This document shows, in pieces, positions 54,012-62,686 of a stretch of 64,000 nt of DNA. The DNA comes from UBA6170 sp034429975 (GTDB lineage Bacteria; Chloroflexota; Anaerolineae; Anaerolineales; Anaerolineaceae). The position numbers were made by a program, and so were the translations under genes. Each line of letters opens with the position of its first letter. Position 1 is the stretch's first letter. Under the pieces are notes generated by a model. It did not search any database. It saw only the letters and a program-made list of their open reading frames with translations, and was not told the origin of the DNA. The stretch covers positions 62,001-126,000 of the forward strand of contig DAOUFM010000050.1 of assembly GCA_034429975.1 (NCBI GenBank), in the 5' to 3' direction.

Positions 54012-55001
54012 CTAGTCCTCCGCTATTTCCTTTTTAATATTTTCAACATCCAAGAATAATCTCATTTTTAAACGAGAGCCTTTTCCCCAAACCGATTCTA
54101 ATTTCATGTGATCAACACAGCGTGAAATGTTAACCAATCCCATACCAGCTCCAAATCCCATCTCCCGGACTGCATCGGTGGCTGTCGAGTAACCAGCTTT
54201 CATTGCCTGATCAACATCTTTAATTCCAGGGCCGTAGTCATAGGCATCAATTGAAATTTGGTGAGGTTCAATTTCAACTCTTAAGACGCCGCCTTCAGTT
54301 GTATGAATAATGAGGTTCATTTCTGCTTCATAGATAGCAATTCCACAACGGCGGGCAATTTGCTTAGAGGCACCTAACCGGAGCAAGGCTCTTTTAATGT
54401 TCGATGAAGCCTGTCCGCCTTTATCAAAATCTCCTTGGTGGATCTGATATCGCAAAATTAAGCTTGTCCGATCCGATTCGATATCTTCGAATAAATGACT
54501 GGCTCTATAAATACGGATTTCTTCTTCCTGATAGTCAGTCTCTAAAGCACGTAGTAATCCGCGATTGATATCACCCTTGGTGATCATACCGACCAATTTT
54601 TGGTTTTTGTCAACCACCAATAAACGTCCAAAGTTGGTTGAGACAAATTTTTTCGAAGCTTCGATCACCGGATCAGTAGGGAGTATAGAGGTCAATTTTT
54701 TCGTCATGTACTTCTCAATTTTTGATTGCAGGTCAGTGTCAACCAAACAGCGAATTAAATCTTCCATAGAAATAATTCCAATTAGCTCACCATTTTTCGA
54801 AATAATTGGAGCACCTGATATTCTTTTCTGACGAAAGACTTCAAGAACTTCCTCCATTTTTCCATCTGGGGAAAAACAAAATAAATTACTGGTCATTACC
54901 TCGCTAACTTTAATTTCGTAAGCGAGTTCTTCCACCCGAGAGATATTTTCAGCTTCTTGATCTGTGATAATTCGTTTTTTCTGCGGGTGATTTGCAACCA
55001 T
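54012..55001 (-). CDS. CBS-pair protein fused to an anti-sigma-type GHKL ATPase
   Basis: A 329-residue protein. The CBS pair (about 30-150: VSEVMTSNLFCFSPDGKMEE and RLLVVDKNQKLVGMITKGD) is expected to bind adenine nucleotides. The C-terminal half is an RsbW-like ATPase (AIYEAEMNLIIH, DYGPGIKDVDQAMKAGYST, GFGAGMGLVNI). This would couple energy or redox status to a kinase/anti-sigma output, although no STAS partner or sigma factor gene is nearby. It lies between two DRTGG-like genes. Confidence 0.83.
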   Translation of the reverse strand: MVANHPQKKRIITDQEAENISRVEELAYEIKVSEVMTSNLFCFSPDGKMEEVLEVFRQKRISGAPIISKNGELIGIISMEDLIRCLVDTDLQSKIEKYMTKKLTSILPTDPVIEASKKFVSTNFGRLLVVDKNQKLVGMITKGDINRGLLRALETDYQEEEIRIYRASHLFEDIESDRTSLILRYQIHQGDFDKGGQASSNIKRALLRLGASKQIARRCGIAIYEAEMNLIIHTTEGGVLRVEIEPHQISIDAYDYGPGIKDVDQAMKAGYSTATDAVREMGFGAGMGLVNISRCVDHMKLESVWGKGSRLKMRLFLDVENIKKEIAED

Positions 55002-55007
55002 TCGAAC

Positions 55008-55397
55008 TCACTTCAATTCCTCAAAACCACAATCTGCGTGGTCAGAGACTGATTTTTCCAAACTGGATAGACCGGCTTTATATAAACGGCCACATAATTC
55101 AAACATTCCAAAAGGAGAAATAATTAACGGAATTTCCTCATCATTGGCTAATTCGATCGTTGCCACAGGAGGTTGTTTTCCCCTCACCAGTACAACAGCG
55201 GCAACATCAGCCATTTGAGCTGTTCTTATCACTTGGGGATTACATAAACCAGTGAGTAAAACTGCTCCGGGTTCAATGGATGCCAGGACATCACTCATTA
55301 AGTCCGCACCACAACCGCCTAAAATATTTTCTTTAAAATTTATAGAATTTGTTAAAGCTGTGCCTTCCACTAAATCGATCAATTCGCCTAAATTCAT
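55008..55397 (-). CDS. DRTGG-like small domain protein, first gene of the hydrogenase locus
   Basis: A 129-residue protein with GGCGADLMSDVLASI, AVLLTGLCNPQVIRTAQMADVA (in parts) and PLIISPFGMFELCGRL, matching the DRTGG-like family. It has a Cys-containing tail. The ATG at 55397 is used; a GTG six bases upstream is possible. It opens the long minus-strand locus. The region 55398-55608 holds the divergent promoters for this gene and hisS; a TACAAT-like -10 is visible, but the -35 is poor. Confidence 0.72.
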   Translation of the reverse strand: MNLGELIDLVEGTALTNSINFKENILGGCGADLMSDVLASIEPGAVLLTGLCNPQVIRTAQMADVAAVVLVRGKQPPVATIELANDEEIPLIISPFGMFELCGRLYKAGLSSLEKSVSDHADCGFEELK

Positions 55398-55608
55398 TTT
55401 CACCTACAATCCAGGAATTATCCAATATTAAGGTTATTGTACACTAGAATTGACTTTGTGAAAATTTTCATTAATAACTATTATTGCGTCATTAATATAC
55501 AAAGTTAGATGACCTTCATCATAAAAGGATGACGGATAAAGAAAAAACAACTATAGAGTAAATCGGATTATGATATGATTTCCTAATAAAAATTAATAGA
55601 GGATCATT

Positions 55609-56892
55609 ATGGCGCAAATAATTTCATCGGTTAAGGGAACAAGGGATTTTTATCCGGAAGATATGGCGGTGCGAAATTGGATATACCAAAAAATGCTCGA
55701 AGTAGCTACTTTGTTTGGGTATGTTGAATATGATGGTCCATTTCTAGAAAAAATTGATTTATATGCAGCCAAATCTGGCGAAGAACTTGTAAAAGAACAA
55801 GCTTTTGTTTTTCCTGATCGAGGAGGGGAGTTAATCACTCTACGACCAGAACTCACTCCATCTCTGGCAAGAATGATTGCACAAAAACAAAAACAATTGG
55901 TTTTTCCGCAAAGGTGGTGGTCTTTCGGACCGTTTTGGCGTTATGAACGACCACAAAAAGGCAGAACCCGGGAGTTCTTCCAATGGAATGTTGATATGCT
56001 GGGCTCTGATACCGCTGAAAGTGATGCGGAATTAATTGCTGTTTGTGCCACTTTCTTCAAGAAAGTCGGCTTAAAACCAGATCAAGTAAAGATTTTTATT
56101 AATAATCGAAAACTGATGGATTCTGTTTTAAAAAGATTAAATATCCCGGCAGAATTAAAAACTGCTGTTTTTCGTTTAATAGATCGGAAAGAGAAAATCT
56201 CCCAACTAGCCTGGGAAGATTATGGATTATCTTTAGGTTTATCCTCTCCTCAACTGGATGGTTTGATCCTCAAACTCAATGATAATAATCTATGGCAGGA
56301 ATCGGAATCATTACAATTAATTATGGAAATACTGAGAGTGATGAAGTTAGACGATTATGTGACATTCAATCCCCAGATTATTCGCGGGCTGGATTATTAC
56401 ACCGGGGTTGTTTTTGAGGCAAAAGATATGGATAAAGAAGGTAGGTCAATCCTGGGGGGGGGCCATTATGGGAATTTAGTAGGGGACGTTGGAGGTGATA
56501 TTTTGCCTGGGGTTGGTTTTGCGATGGGTGATGTTATGTTACGGTTAGTGCTGGAAAAATATAAATGTTTACCAGAGAAAATGGAGCCCGCAGCTAAAGT
56601 ATTGGTCACAGTATTCGATCATTCTTTCTATAAAGATTCTTTGGAAATAACCAATCTCCTGAGAAATGCTGGTATTGCGACCATTCTGATAAATGACGAT
56701 CAAAAGCTTCAAAAACAGTTTAAATTTGCTGATCGAATAAACATTCCTATTGTTTTGGTTTTAGGACCGGAAGAAAAGGATAATGGGTTGGTGACAGTGA
56801 AGAATTTGATTAATGGAAATCAAGAGAATATCAACGTGGAACATCTCGTTGCTTATGTGAATTCACAACTTGCAGAAGCAAATGCTCTGTGA
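55609..56892 (+). CDS. hisS: Histidyl-tRNA synthetase
   Basis: A 427-residue class II synthetase: motif 1 region (KGTRDFYPEDM), motif 2 RYERPQKGRTREFFQWN, histidine-specific RGLDYYTGVVFE and motif 3 GVGFAMGDVMLRL. Length and C-terminal anticodon-binding domain are complete. It attaches histidine to the tRNA encoded 18 bases downstream. The start has AGAGGA in front. Confidence 0.95.
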   Translation: MAQIISSVKGTRDFYPEDMAVRNWIYQKMLEVATLFGYVEYDGPFLEKIDLYAAKSGEELVKEQAFVFPDRGGELITLRPELTPSLARMIAQKQKQLVFPQRWWSFGPFWRYERPQKGRTREFFQWNVDMLGSDTAESDAELIAVCATFFKKVGLKPDQVKIFINNRKLMDSVLKRLNIPAELKTAVFRLIDRKEKISQLAWEDYGLSLGLSSPQLDGLILKLNDNNLWQESESLQLIMEILRVMKLDDYVTFNPQIIRGLDYYTGVVFEAKDMDKEGRSILGGGHYGNLVGDVGGDILPGVGFAMGDVMLRLVLEKYKCLPEKMEPAAKVLVTVFDHSFYKDSLEITNLLRNAGIATILINDDQKLQKQFKFADRINIPIVLVLGPEEKDNGLVTVKNLINGNQENINVEHLVAYVNSQLAEANAL

Positions 56893-56910
56893 TAGAATTT
56901 CGATCGTTAT

Positions 56911-56983
56911 GGTGCCTGTAGCTCAATGGCAGAGCGCTTCACTGTGGATGAAGAGGTTGAGGGTTCGAAACCGTCCAGGCACC
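56911..56983 (+). tRNA. tRNA-His (GTG anticodon)
   Basis: A full cloverleaf: acceptor GTGCCTG / CAGGCAC plus the extra 5' G (-1) opposite C73 that marks histidine tRNAs, a D arm, the anticodon loop CTGTGGA with GTG, and a T arm with GGTTCGAAACC. Only part of the CCA end is encoded. It lies 18 bases after hisS and before a terminator. Confidence 0.95.
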
Positions 56984-56984
56984 C

Positions 56985-57018
56985 AAAAAATTCATGGTTT
57001 CATGAATTTTTTTTATTT
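56985..57018 (+). terminator. Rho-independent terminator after tRNA-His
   Basis: The stem aaaaaattcatg / catgaatttttt with a gttt loop and a long T run, directly after the tRNA. Its far edge touches the 3' end of the convergent kinase gene. Confidence 0.88.
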
Positions 57019-60000
57019 AATTTTCGACAGGCAGTGCAATGAAGAAAGTAGATCCTACTCCTGGTGTGCTTTCTAATAACCCAATCCGTCCCTGATGGAG
57101 GGTCATGATGGATTTGCTAAGTGCCAGTCCTAAACCAGTTCCAAAAATGCGACTTTTTTCCAAGGCAGAAGGCTGTTCAAAAGGTTTAAATAATTTTTCC
57201 TGATCGGCTGGTTGGATTCCAATTCCGGTGTCGGAAACCGTTATCATAACTTCTTTTACCTGATTATTTCCGTTCTTAACGGAAGCAGAAATTGTTATTT
57301 TTCCAAAATCGGTAAACTTAACCGCGTTTGATGCCAGATTCATCACAACCTGAGATATCCTATCTTTATCAATCATTAATTCAGGGATATCCTCTTTGAT
57401 GTCTATTTCAAAATCAATTACTTTATCGGTCACCAAATTTCTACAAGCTGGTAAAAGAGAATATAATAAATTTGGTATTTTTGTTTTTGAAATATTTAAT
57501 TTCATTGTTCCGGCGTCAATTTTTGTTATGTCAAGAATATCATTCACTAATCGTAGGAGATATTGACCGGCATTGTGGATGGCGGTTAGATCTTGCTTTT
57601 GTGTTTCATTAATAGGACCATCAATGCCTGTAAGGATTACCTTTGAAAAACCAATGATCGAATTCAACGGAGTTCTAAACTCGTGACTCATATTGGCTAA
57701 AAACTGGCTTTTGATTTGATCAAGTTCAGGTTTTTTTTCTTTAGGAGTTTTTGATTGGGTAAAGGAAATTGCATTATCAATTTCTATCGCTATTTGATCT
57801 GCCAGCATTTCAAAAAAGTGGATGTCTTTTAAAGCGAAATCGTTTTGGCGATTTGAATAAATCGCTAAAACACCTTTAATTTCAGTATCCAATTTTATTG
57901 GTAAAAATATTTGGGATTTTGGTTTGAGATGAGACAAGTTGAGTGGAGTCAATTTTTTTGTTTGACTATTTTGTTGAATGACTGTTTGACCATTTTTATA
58001 TACATCTAAGGCTAAGTTAGTCGTATATTCATCAAGCTTTAATAACTCTAATCCGGTGATAATTTTTCCATCGGAGGCAGATATCACTTTATTGATTTGA
58101 TCATTATCGTTTGTAAAAGTGAGAATATTGACATCCAAAAAACTGAACTTACTTTTTATTTTCAAAACAAGATCAAGTAATAATGAATCGGGATCTAAAT
58201 TAGTAGCTGTTTCTCGTATAATTTCCAAAAACTTATCATATTTTCTTGTTAAAACCGACAATTCTTTTGACAAATTCCGATTGTCCAGCAATAAAGAAAT
58301 AAGATCTAATGAATCTAAAAACAATGTTTTTAATTCATTAGAGAAGATTAGCTCTTGGTTGGACAATAAGACTAAATGGGCAATCACACCCTCCCGATTT
58401 TGAATTGGAAAGAAAAAACCGCTCTTAATCGTAAAATCAGTTAACGATTGACGTGTGTGGTTGTTTAAAGCAGGCGTTTGGTTAATAACAAACTCTCCTA
58501 CATTTAGATTCAGTAAATCAGCAATTAAATCATTAAATTCTGGAGTGCCCCATTGAGCCAATAAACTTTCAATTTCACAGACTGAATAATCCGGCAGAAC
58601 ATTATAGGGTTGGGTAGTGGTAGAAGTATTTGAATTTTCAACAATGAATAGAGCATTTTGAGAATTTGATGTTCGATGAATGTTTTCTGAAAGAAAAAGC
58701 ACAAGATCTGTTAAATTATTTATTCTTAATAATGAGTTATTTTTATAACTGATTACTGTTTCTTCTTGATCGATTGCTGGTTTATCTTGGTTAATAAATT
58801 TATCTAATTTTGTGGTTAAGATTGGCAATAAATCTTTTATTAGCCCTTGCTCGTTTTTCGTAAAATCAAAAACCTTATTTGAGAAAAAGGCTATAGATCC
58901 AATTTTTTTTCGTTTTATTTTTAAAGGCAAGATAGCAAAAGATTGGAAGTCTTTTTCAGCGAAAAGAGCCAATATTTTTTTGGGTAAGTTTGCTTCTTGG
59001 AAATTCGAAAAATAAGTTGGGATTTCCTGTTGACACAAAAAATTGATAATAGATTGATCAAGTAATTCGCTTGCCTGAGAATTCGATTTATCGGATTCAC
59101 GAAAAACTTTGGCAATTAATTCGAATTGAGACTGATCAGATGATGAATCGGTCACATTTTTGAATAAGAACCCTTCAAAAATCTCTTTAGGAAAGAAAAA
59201 TTCCATTAAAGAATGAAGGAGGTCTTCAGGCATCAGAGCCTGGGAAATTCGTTCTTTTATAACGGATGTTTTTTCGATATCTGATAATTTTGCATTAATT
59301 TGATGGATTGTTTCCTCATTGGTTAATGAACTCGAAATTGTTGCAGAAACCAGCTCTAAGAAGCGAATTTCATCAGTGTTCCAAAAATGTTTTTGGTGTA
59401 GATCCTCTAATAAGATCAGATCCGGATATTCTAATTTTGTTTGAACAGGTAAGACTAATAAGGATTGCGCCTCTCGATTGTCCATCCATTTATCGATTGA
59501 TTGATCCAGTTTTTCATTATTTGCGTGTAAATAACCTTTTTCGGAAAAGGTTGAAAATAAATCATTAAAAACTTCAAATTTTATTTCTTTACTCAAATGA
59601 AAGGGATTGTATTTTTCCTGACTATACCATTCGGTTTGGATTGTCCATGTTTTTACATTATTGCCAAAGTTAGATTTAGCAAAAGAAATCCGATGGATGT
59701 TGGCCGCTTTTCCGATAAGCTCGAGAGATTCCTTTAATTTACTACTTCCATGGATATTTATGTTTTTAATAGCCTGAGAAATAAGAATTTGATATTGCTC
59801 GCGGATTTCAATTGCAGAAAGAGCATTTTGCATTTCTTGAAACAGGAATGCATTTTCAAGAGCATTTGCCATTTTTGTGCTGATAGCTAGTAAATATTCT
59901 TTGGACTTATTAGAAAAGGATTTCTTTTTCTGATGATCATAAACAAGGATTGCACCGAACACTTTTTGTCCAGATCGAATTGGGACCCCAATTATTGATT

Positions 60001-60904
60001 TGGGAGTGATTGCTTTGGTTGTTTCTACTACATTTATTGAATCAGGTTTGAGTTGTTCAACCTGTGATAAAACCTCATTAGAAGTTATGATTTGATTTAT
60101 GATTGGTAAATATTCATGACTATTCGGATAATAACTAATTTCATCATTCACTTTAAAAATTGGTGTAATAATTTCGGAATTTTGTTTTTGTAAAATCCCG
60201 AAGATAAGGTTTTTGTTTGGCACAAATTTATTTATGGTTAGGTGTGTTTCCTGGTAAATATCAATAGGATCGATTAGATGATTTATTTCCCGTGAATAGT
60301 CTTCCAGATCTTGAGAAATTTTTGTCAAAAGCTGGTTGTCGTCAAGGTTCGGATCGGGTTGTTGGTTGAAAACGAAGAAATTATTATTTTCTACGTTCTC
60401 TGTAGGAAGAGGGTCATTTAATTTTTCATTGATTTTTTCAGAATAATCATCTGGTTTCGTAATCGCTGGTGATGAATTAAGATCCTGATCTTCATAACTA
60501 TCAACCGTTTGAACAAAGCCAATATAAGTAGGTTTAGAGTGGTATTCTTCTGAAAATTTGGTTAATTTCAAGTTACAAAAAAATAAATCTCCTTCTTTTC
60601 CAATGAAAATTACATCTTGTTCGATTGGGAAGGAATTTGCTAAAAAGAGATCCTGCAGCTTTTCTCCAGATGATAGATTAATTGAAAAAGAAAAAACTGA
60701 TTGATCCAAAAAATCCTGTGAGGGGATTCCCAGACATTCGGTTACTTCAGGGCTAATATTCAGATAATTACCATTGTGATCAATGATAAATTCCCAACTA
60801 ATCAAATTTTTATTTGAAGTTTTCTGATTAGGTTTCCCTTTTAAAAAAGATATTTTATTAAAAATATTTTTTGGTTTATCTTCAGTTTTCCCCTTTTTAA
60901 TCAT
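57017..60904 (-). CDS. Large soluble multi-GAF sensor histidine kinase
   Basis: A 1295-residue kinase with no membrane segment. An N-terminal PAS-like domain (about 30-140), then four to five GAF-like domains in series (about 190 to 1050, several degenerate), HisKA with the phosphoacceptor in MSHEFRTPLN near residue 1073, and HATPase_c (NLASNAVKFTD, VSDTGIGI, GTGLGLALSKS). It senses intracellular signals. The single-domain response regulator is three bases upstream, its likely partner. Confidence 0.88.
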   Translation of the reverse strand: MIKKGKTEDKPKNIFNKISFLKGKPNQKTSNKNLISWEFIIDHNGNYLNISPEVTECLGIPSQDFLDQSVFSFSINLSSGEKLQDLFLANSFPIEQDVIFIGKEGDLFFCNLKLTKFSEEYHSKPTYIGFVQTVDSYEDQDLNSSPAITKPDDYSEKINEKLNDPLPTENVENNNFFVFNQQPDPNLDDNQLLTKISQDLEDYSREINHLIDPIDIYQETHLTINKFVPNKNLIFGILQKQNSEIITPIFKVNDEISYYPNSHEYLPIINQIITSNEVLSQVEQLKPDSINVVETTKAITPKSIIGVPIRSGQKVFGAILVYDHQKKKSFSNKSKEYLLAISTKMANALENAFLFQEMQNALSAIEIREQYQILISQAIKNINIHGSSKLKESLELIGKAANIHRISFAKSNFGNNVKTWTIQTEWYSQEKYNPFHLSKEIKFEVFNDLFSTFSEKGYLHANNEKLDQSIDKWMDNREAQSLLVLPVQTKLEYPDLILLEDLHQKHFWNTDEIRFLELVSATISSSLTNEETIHQINAKLSDIEKTSVIKERISQALMPEDLLHSLMEFFFPKEIFEGFLFKNVTDSSSDQSQFELIAKVFRESDKSNSQASELLDQSIINFLCQQEIPTYFSNFQEANLPKKILALFAEKDFQSFAILPLKIKRKKIGSIAFFSNKVFDFTKNEQGLIKDLLPILTTKLDKFINQDKPAIDQEETVISYKNNSLLRINNLTDLVLFLSENIHRTSNSQNALFIVENSNTSTTTQPYNVLPDYSVCEIESLLAQWGTPEFNDLIADLLNLNVGEFVINQTPALNNHTRQSLTDFTIKSGFFFPIQNREGVIAHLVLLSNQELIFSNELKTLFLDSLDLISLLLDNRNLSKELSVLTRKYDKFLEIIRETATNLDPDSLLLDLVLKIKSKFSFLDVNILTFTNDNDQINKVISASDGKIITGLELLKLDEYTTNLALDVYKNGQTVIQQNSQTKKLTPLNLSHLKPKSQIFLPIKLDTEIKGVLAIYSNRQNDFALKDIHFFEMLADQIAIEIDNAISFTQSKTPKEKKPELDQIKSQFLANMSHEFRTPLNSIIGFSKVILTGIDGPINETQKQDLTAIHNAGQYLLRLVNDILDITKIDAGTMKLNISKTKIPNLLYSLLPACRNLVTDKVIDFEIDIKEDIPELMIDKDRISQVVMNLASNAVKFTDFGKITISASVKNGNNQVKEVMITVSDTGIGIQPADQEKLFKPFEQPSALEKSRIFGTGLGLALSKSIMTLHQGRIGLLESTPGVGSTFFIALPVEN

Positions 60905-60907
60905 CTC

Positions 60908-61369
60908 TTATAATTCCCATACCGGTTGACCGGAAAGTATTTTCCTCATTTGATCAGGAAATCGATCAAGATTAAGAGGTTTTCCTAAGAACCCATTAAA
61001 ACCAGCTGCTTTTGCTTTTTCAATTTGAGCTGGGTCTGCCTCAGCAGTAATTGCAACAATAGGAATATTTTTCAAACGCTCTGACTTTTGGATTTTGCGT
61101 AAGGCGCTATACCCATCCTCATAGGGTAACCGAATATCCATTAAAATCAAGTCCAGTTTTGGCAAACTATCTGCAAATTCTACAACTTCGTAACCTGAAG
61201 TCTTCCACTCACAGTGGATGCCCAAGTATCCTAGCAGTCTGGCCATTAACACAAAATTGGATACATTATCCTCGACCACTAATACCGACAAGCCTTTCAA
61301 AGATATCGCACTTATATTGCCATTATTTGTATTTATTTCAGTAGATCTGTCTGGAATAGAATCAAACAT
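60908..61369 (-). CDS. Single-domain response regulator
   Basis: A 153-residue receiver without an output domain: acid pair Glu33/Asp34, phosphoacceptor Asp78 (LILMDIRLP), conserved Thr (ITAEAD) and Lys (FLGKPLN). A 25-residue N-terminal extension is unlike the fold. It is first in a two-gene operon with the large kinase and probably relays phosphate to another protein. Confidence 0.87.
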   Translation of the reverse strand: MFDSIPDRSTEINTNNGNISAISLKGLSVLVVEDNVSNFVLMARLLGYLGIHCEWKTSGYEVVEFADSLPKLDLILMDIRLPYEDGYSALRKIQKSERLKNIPIVAITAEADPAQIEKAKAAGFNGFLGKPLNLDRFPDQMRKILSGQPVWEL

Positions 61370-61472
61370 ATAAGTCTTTCGTATAAAAAATGATATGCTA
61401 ATTTTAGCATGCGATTTAAAAAAGATGCCTTAATTTTTCTATTTGTTTTCAATCCCCGTAATGATTTTTCAG

Positions 61473-61543
61473 AGCGGGCAACGGGAATCGAACCCGTGAC
61501 TAAGGCTTGGGAAGCATTCGTTTTACCGCTAAACTATGCCCGC
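61473..61543 (-). tRNA. tRNA-Gly (CCC anticodon)
   Basis: A 71-base cloverleaf on the minus strand: acceptor GCGGGCA / TGCCCGC, the anticodon loop TTCCCAA with CCC, and a T arm ending in GGTTCGATTCC. The anticodon stem has an apparent T-C mismatch. CCA is not encoded. Confidence 0.88.
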
Positions 61544-61691
61544 CGATTAACTTCGCATGGAAAAATTATATTATTGGGTAGGATACTTGTCAAGAAAAAA
61601 TGAAACAGGTGAATACTATAATAACAGAGGATAAAAGTCTAAAATGACATTAAATACATGCTTATTATTGGCTTCAAGGTAAAATGATAAT

Positions 61692-62624
61692 ATGTTCAAA
61701 ATGAAGATTGATAAACATTCGGCCAAGAAAAGGGCCAGGCCGCTTTATCATTGGATTAACAAACAATTGCATGGTGGATTAGATGTTATCCGCCTGGCTG
61801 GGCAGACTTTCACAAAAGAAAGGGCTCCCGAGGCAGCCGCCTCGATGGCCTATTTTACTTTTTTCTCTTTGTTCCCTTTAATTTTGGTGATTATTTCTTT
61901 TGCCAGCTTTGTTTTAAAATCTCAATTTGTCCAGGATCAGGTATATCAATTCATTATGGATTTAATACCGATTAGTCCAGAAATTATTGTTAATAATATT
62001 GATAATGTTCTAGCCAAACGCGGAACTGTTGGGTGGCTGGCAATTATTGGCCTGGTCTGGTCAGCTACTTCCATGTTTAATATTGTTGCCTTGAATGTTG
62101 ATCGAGCCTGGGTTGATCAACGATCTCACAATTTCTTAGAAAGAAGGTTGATTGGTATCATCATTATTGCCGGATTGTCTTTATTAATAATGATTTTTTG
62201 GGCTTTTAAAACAATTCTTAATCTGGAAATTATTGAGCAATTAATTGCTTATTTTCATATTTCGATTTTTAAGACAAATCTATATGATATTTTTACCTAT
62301 CTTCTACCGAAAATATTTCGATTCATAATCTATTGGATCATGTATCAGTGGATTCCAAAAGCGGTGGTCAAACCGATTGAAGCATTTTGGGGCGCAACCT
62401 TTTCTATTGTTTTAACAGAATCTATCACTTTTATAATGAGTTGTTATTTGAGAAGTCAATGGGTGCGATATGAATTAGTTTATGGCTCGCTTGGAAGGAT
62501 TATTGCGCTGTTATTATGGATTTATCTTTCCAGTTATGTAATATTGTTTGGGGCTCATATCAGTTCAGCAGTTGGAACTTTGTTTCGAAAAAATAAATTA
62601 GAAAATATCACCACCAACAAGTAA
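61692..62624 (+). CDS. YihY/BrkB-family membrane protein
   Basis: A 310-residue protein with about six membrane segments and the family signatures AAASMAYFTFFSLFPLILV and GRIIALLLWIYLSSYVILFGAHI. The family (formerly mislabelled ribonuclease BN) has an unknown transport-like or export role. It is monocistronic, 90 bases after the last feature; the start codon has no clear strong ribosome site. Confidence 0.88.
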   Translation: MFKMKIDKHSAKKRARPLYHWINKQLHGGLDVIRLAGQTFTKERAPEAAASMAYFTFFSLFPLILVIISFASFVLKSQFVQDQVYQFIMDLIPISPEIIVNNIDNVLAKRGTVGWLAIIGLVWSATSMFNIVALNVDRAWVDQRSHNFLERRLIGIIIIAGLSLLIMIFWAFKTILNLEIIEQLIAYFHISIFKTNLYDIFTYLLPKIFRFIIYWIMYQWIPKAVVKPIEAFWGATFSIVLTESITFIMSCYLRSQWVRYELVYGSLGRIIALLLWIYLSSYVILFGAHISSAVGTLFRKNKLENITTNK

Positions 62625-62686
62625 ATGGTTATTTTCAATTCTCAAAATATCAGAAGAAAACGATTTTTTAGCGTTTTTTAATTCGC

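Noticed and set aside
54012..55001. Complete sigma-factor partner-switching system
   Set aside because: Only RsbW-like ATPase domains are present; no STAS anti-anti-sigma or sigma factor gene is in the locus.
42761..55397. [FeFe] hydrogenase HydA hidden in the locus
   Set aside because: None of the H-cluster cysteine motifs (TSCCPxW-type and others) appear in any gene of the locus, and hydE, hydF and hydG are absent.
55404..55608. T-box or other riboswitch before hisS
   Set aside because: No specifier-like stem or conserved T-box sequence is visible in about 200 bases, and no terminator precedes hisS.
56870..57076. Open frame across the tRNA-His gene
   Set aside because: It reads through a tRNA and terminator; no coding signal.
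61409..61603. Open frame across the tRNA-Gly gene
   Set aside because: It is antisense to the tRNA; a typical false gene call.
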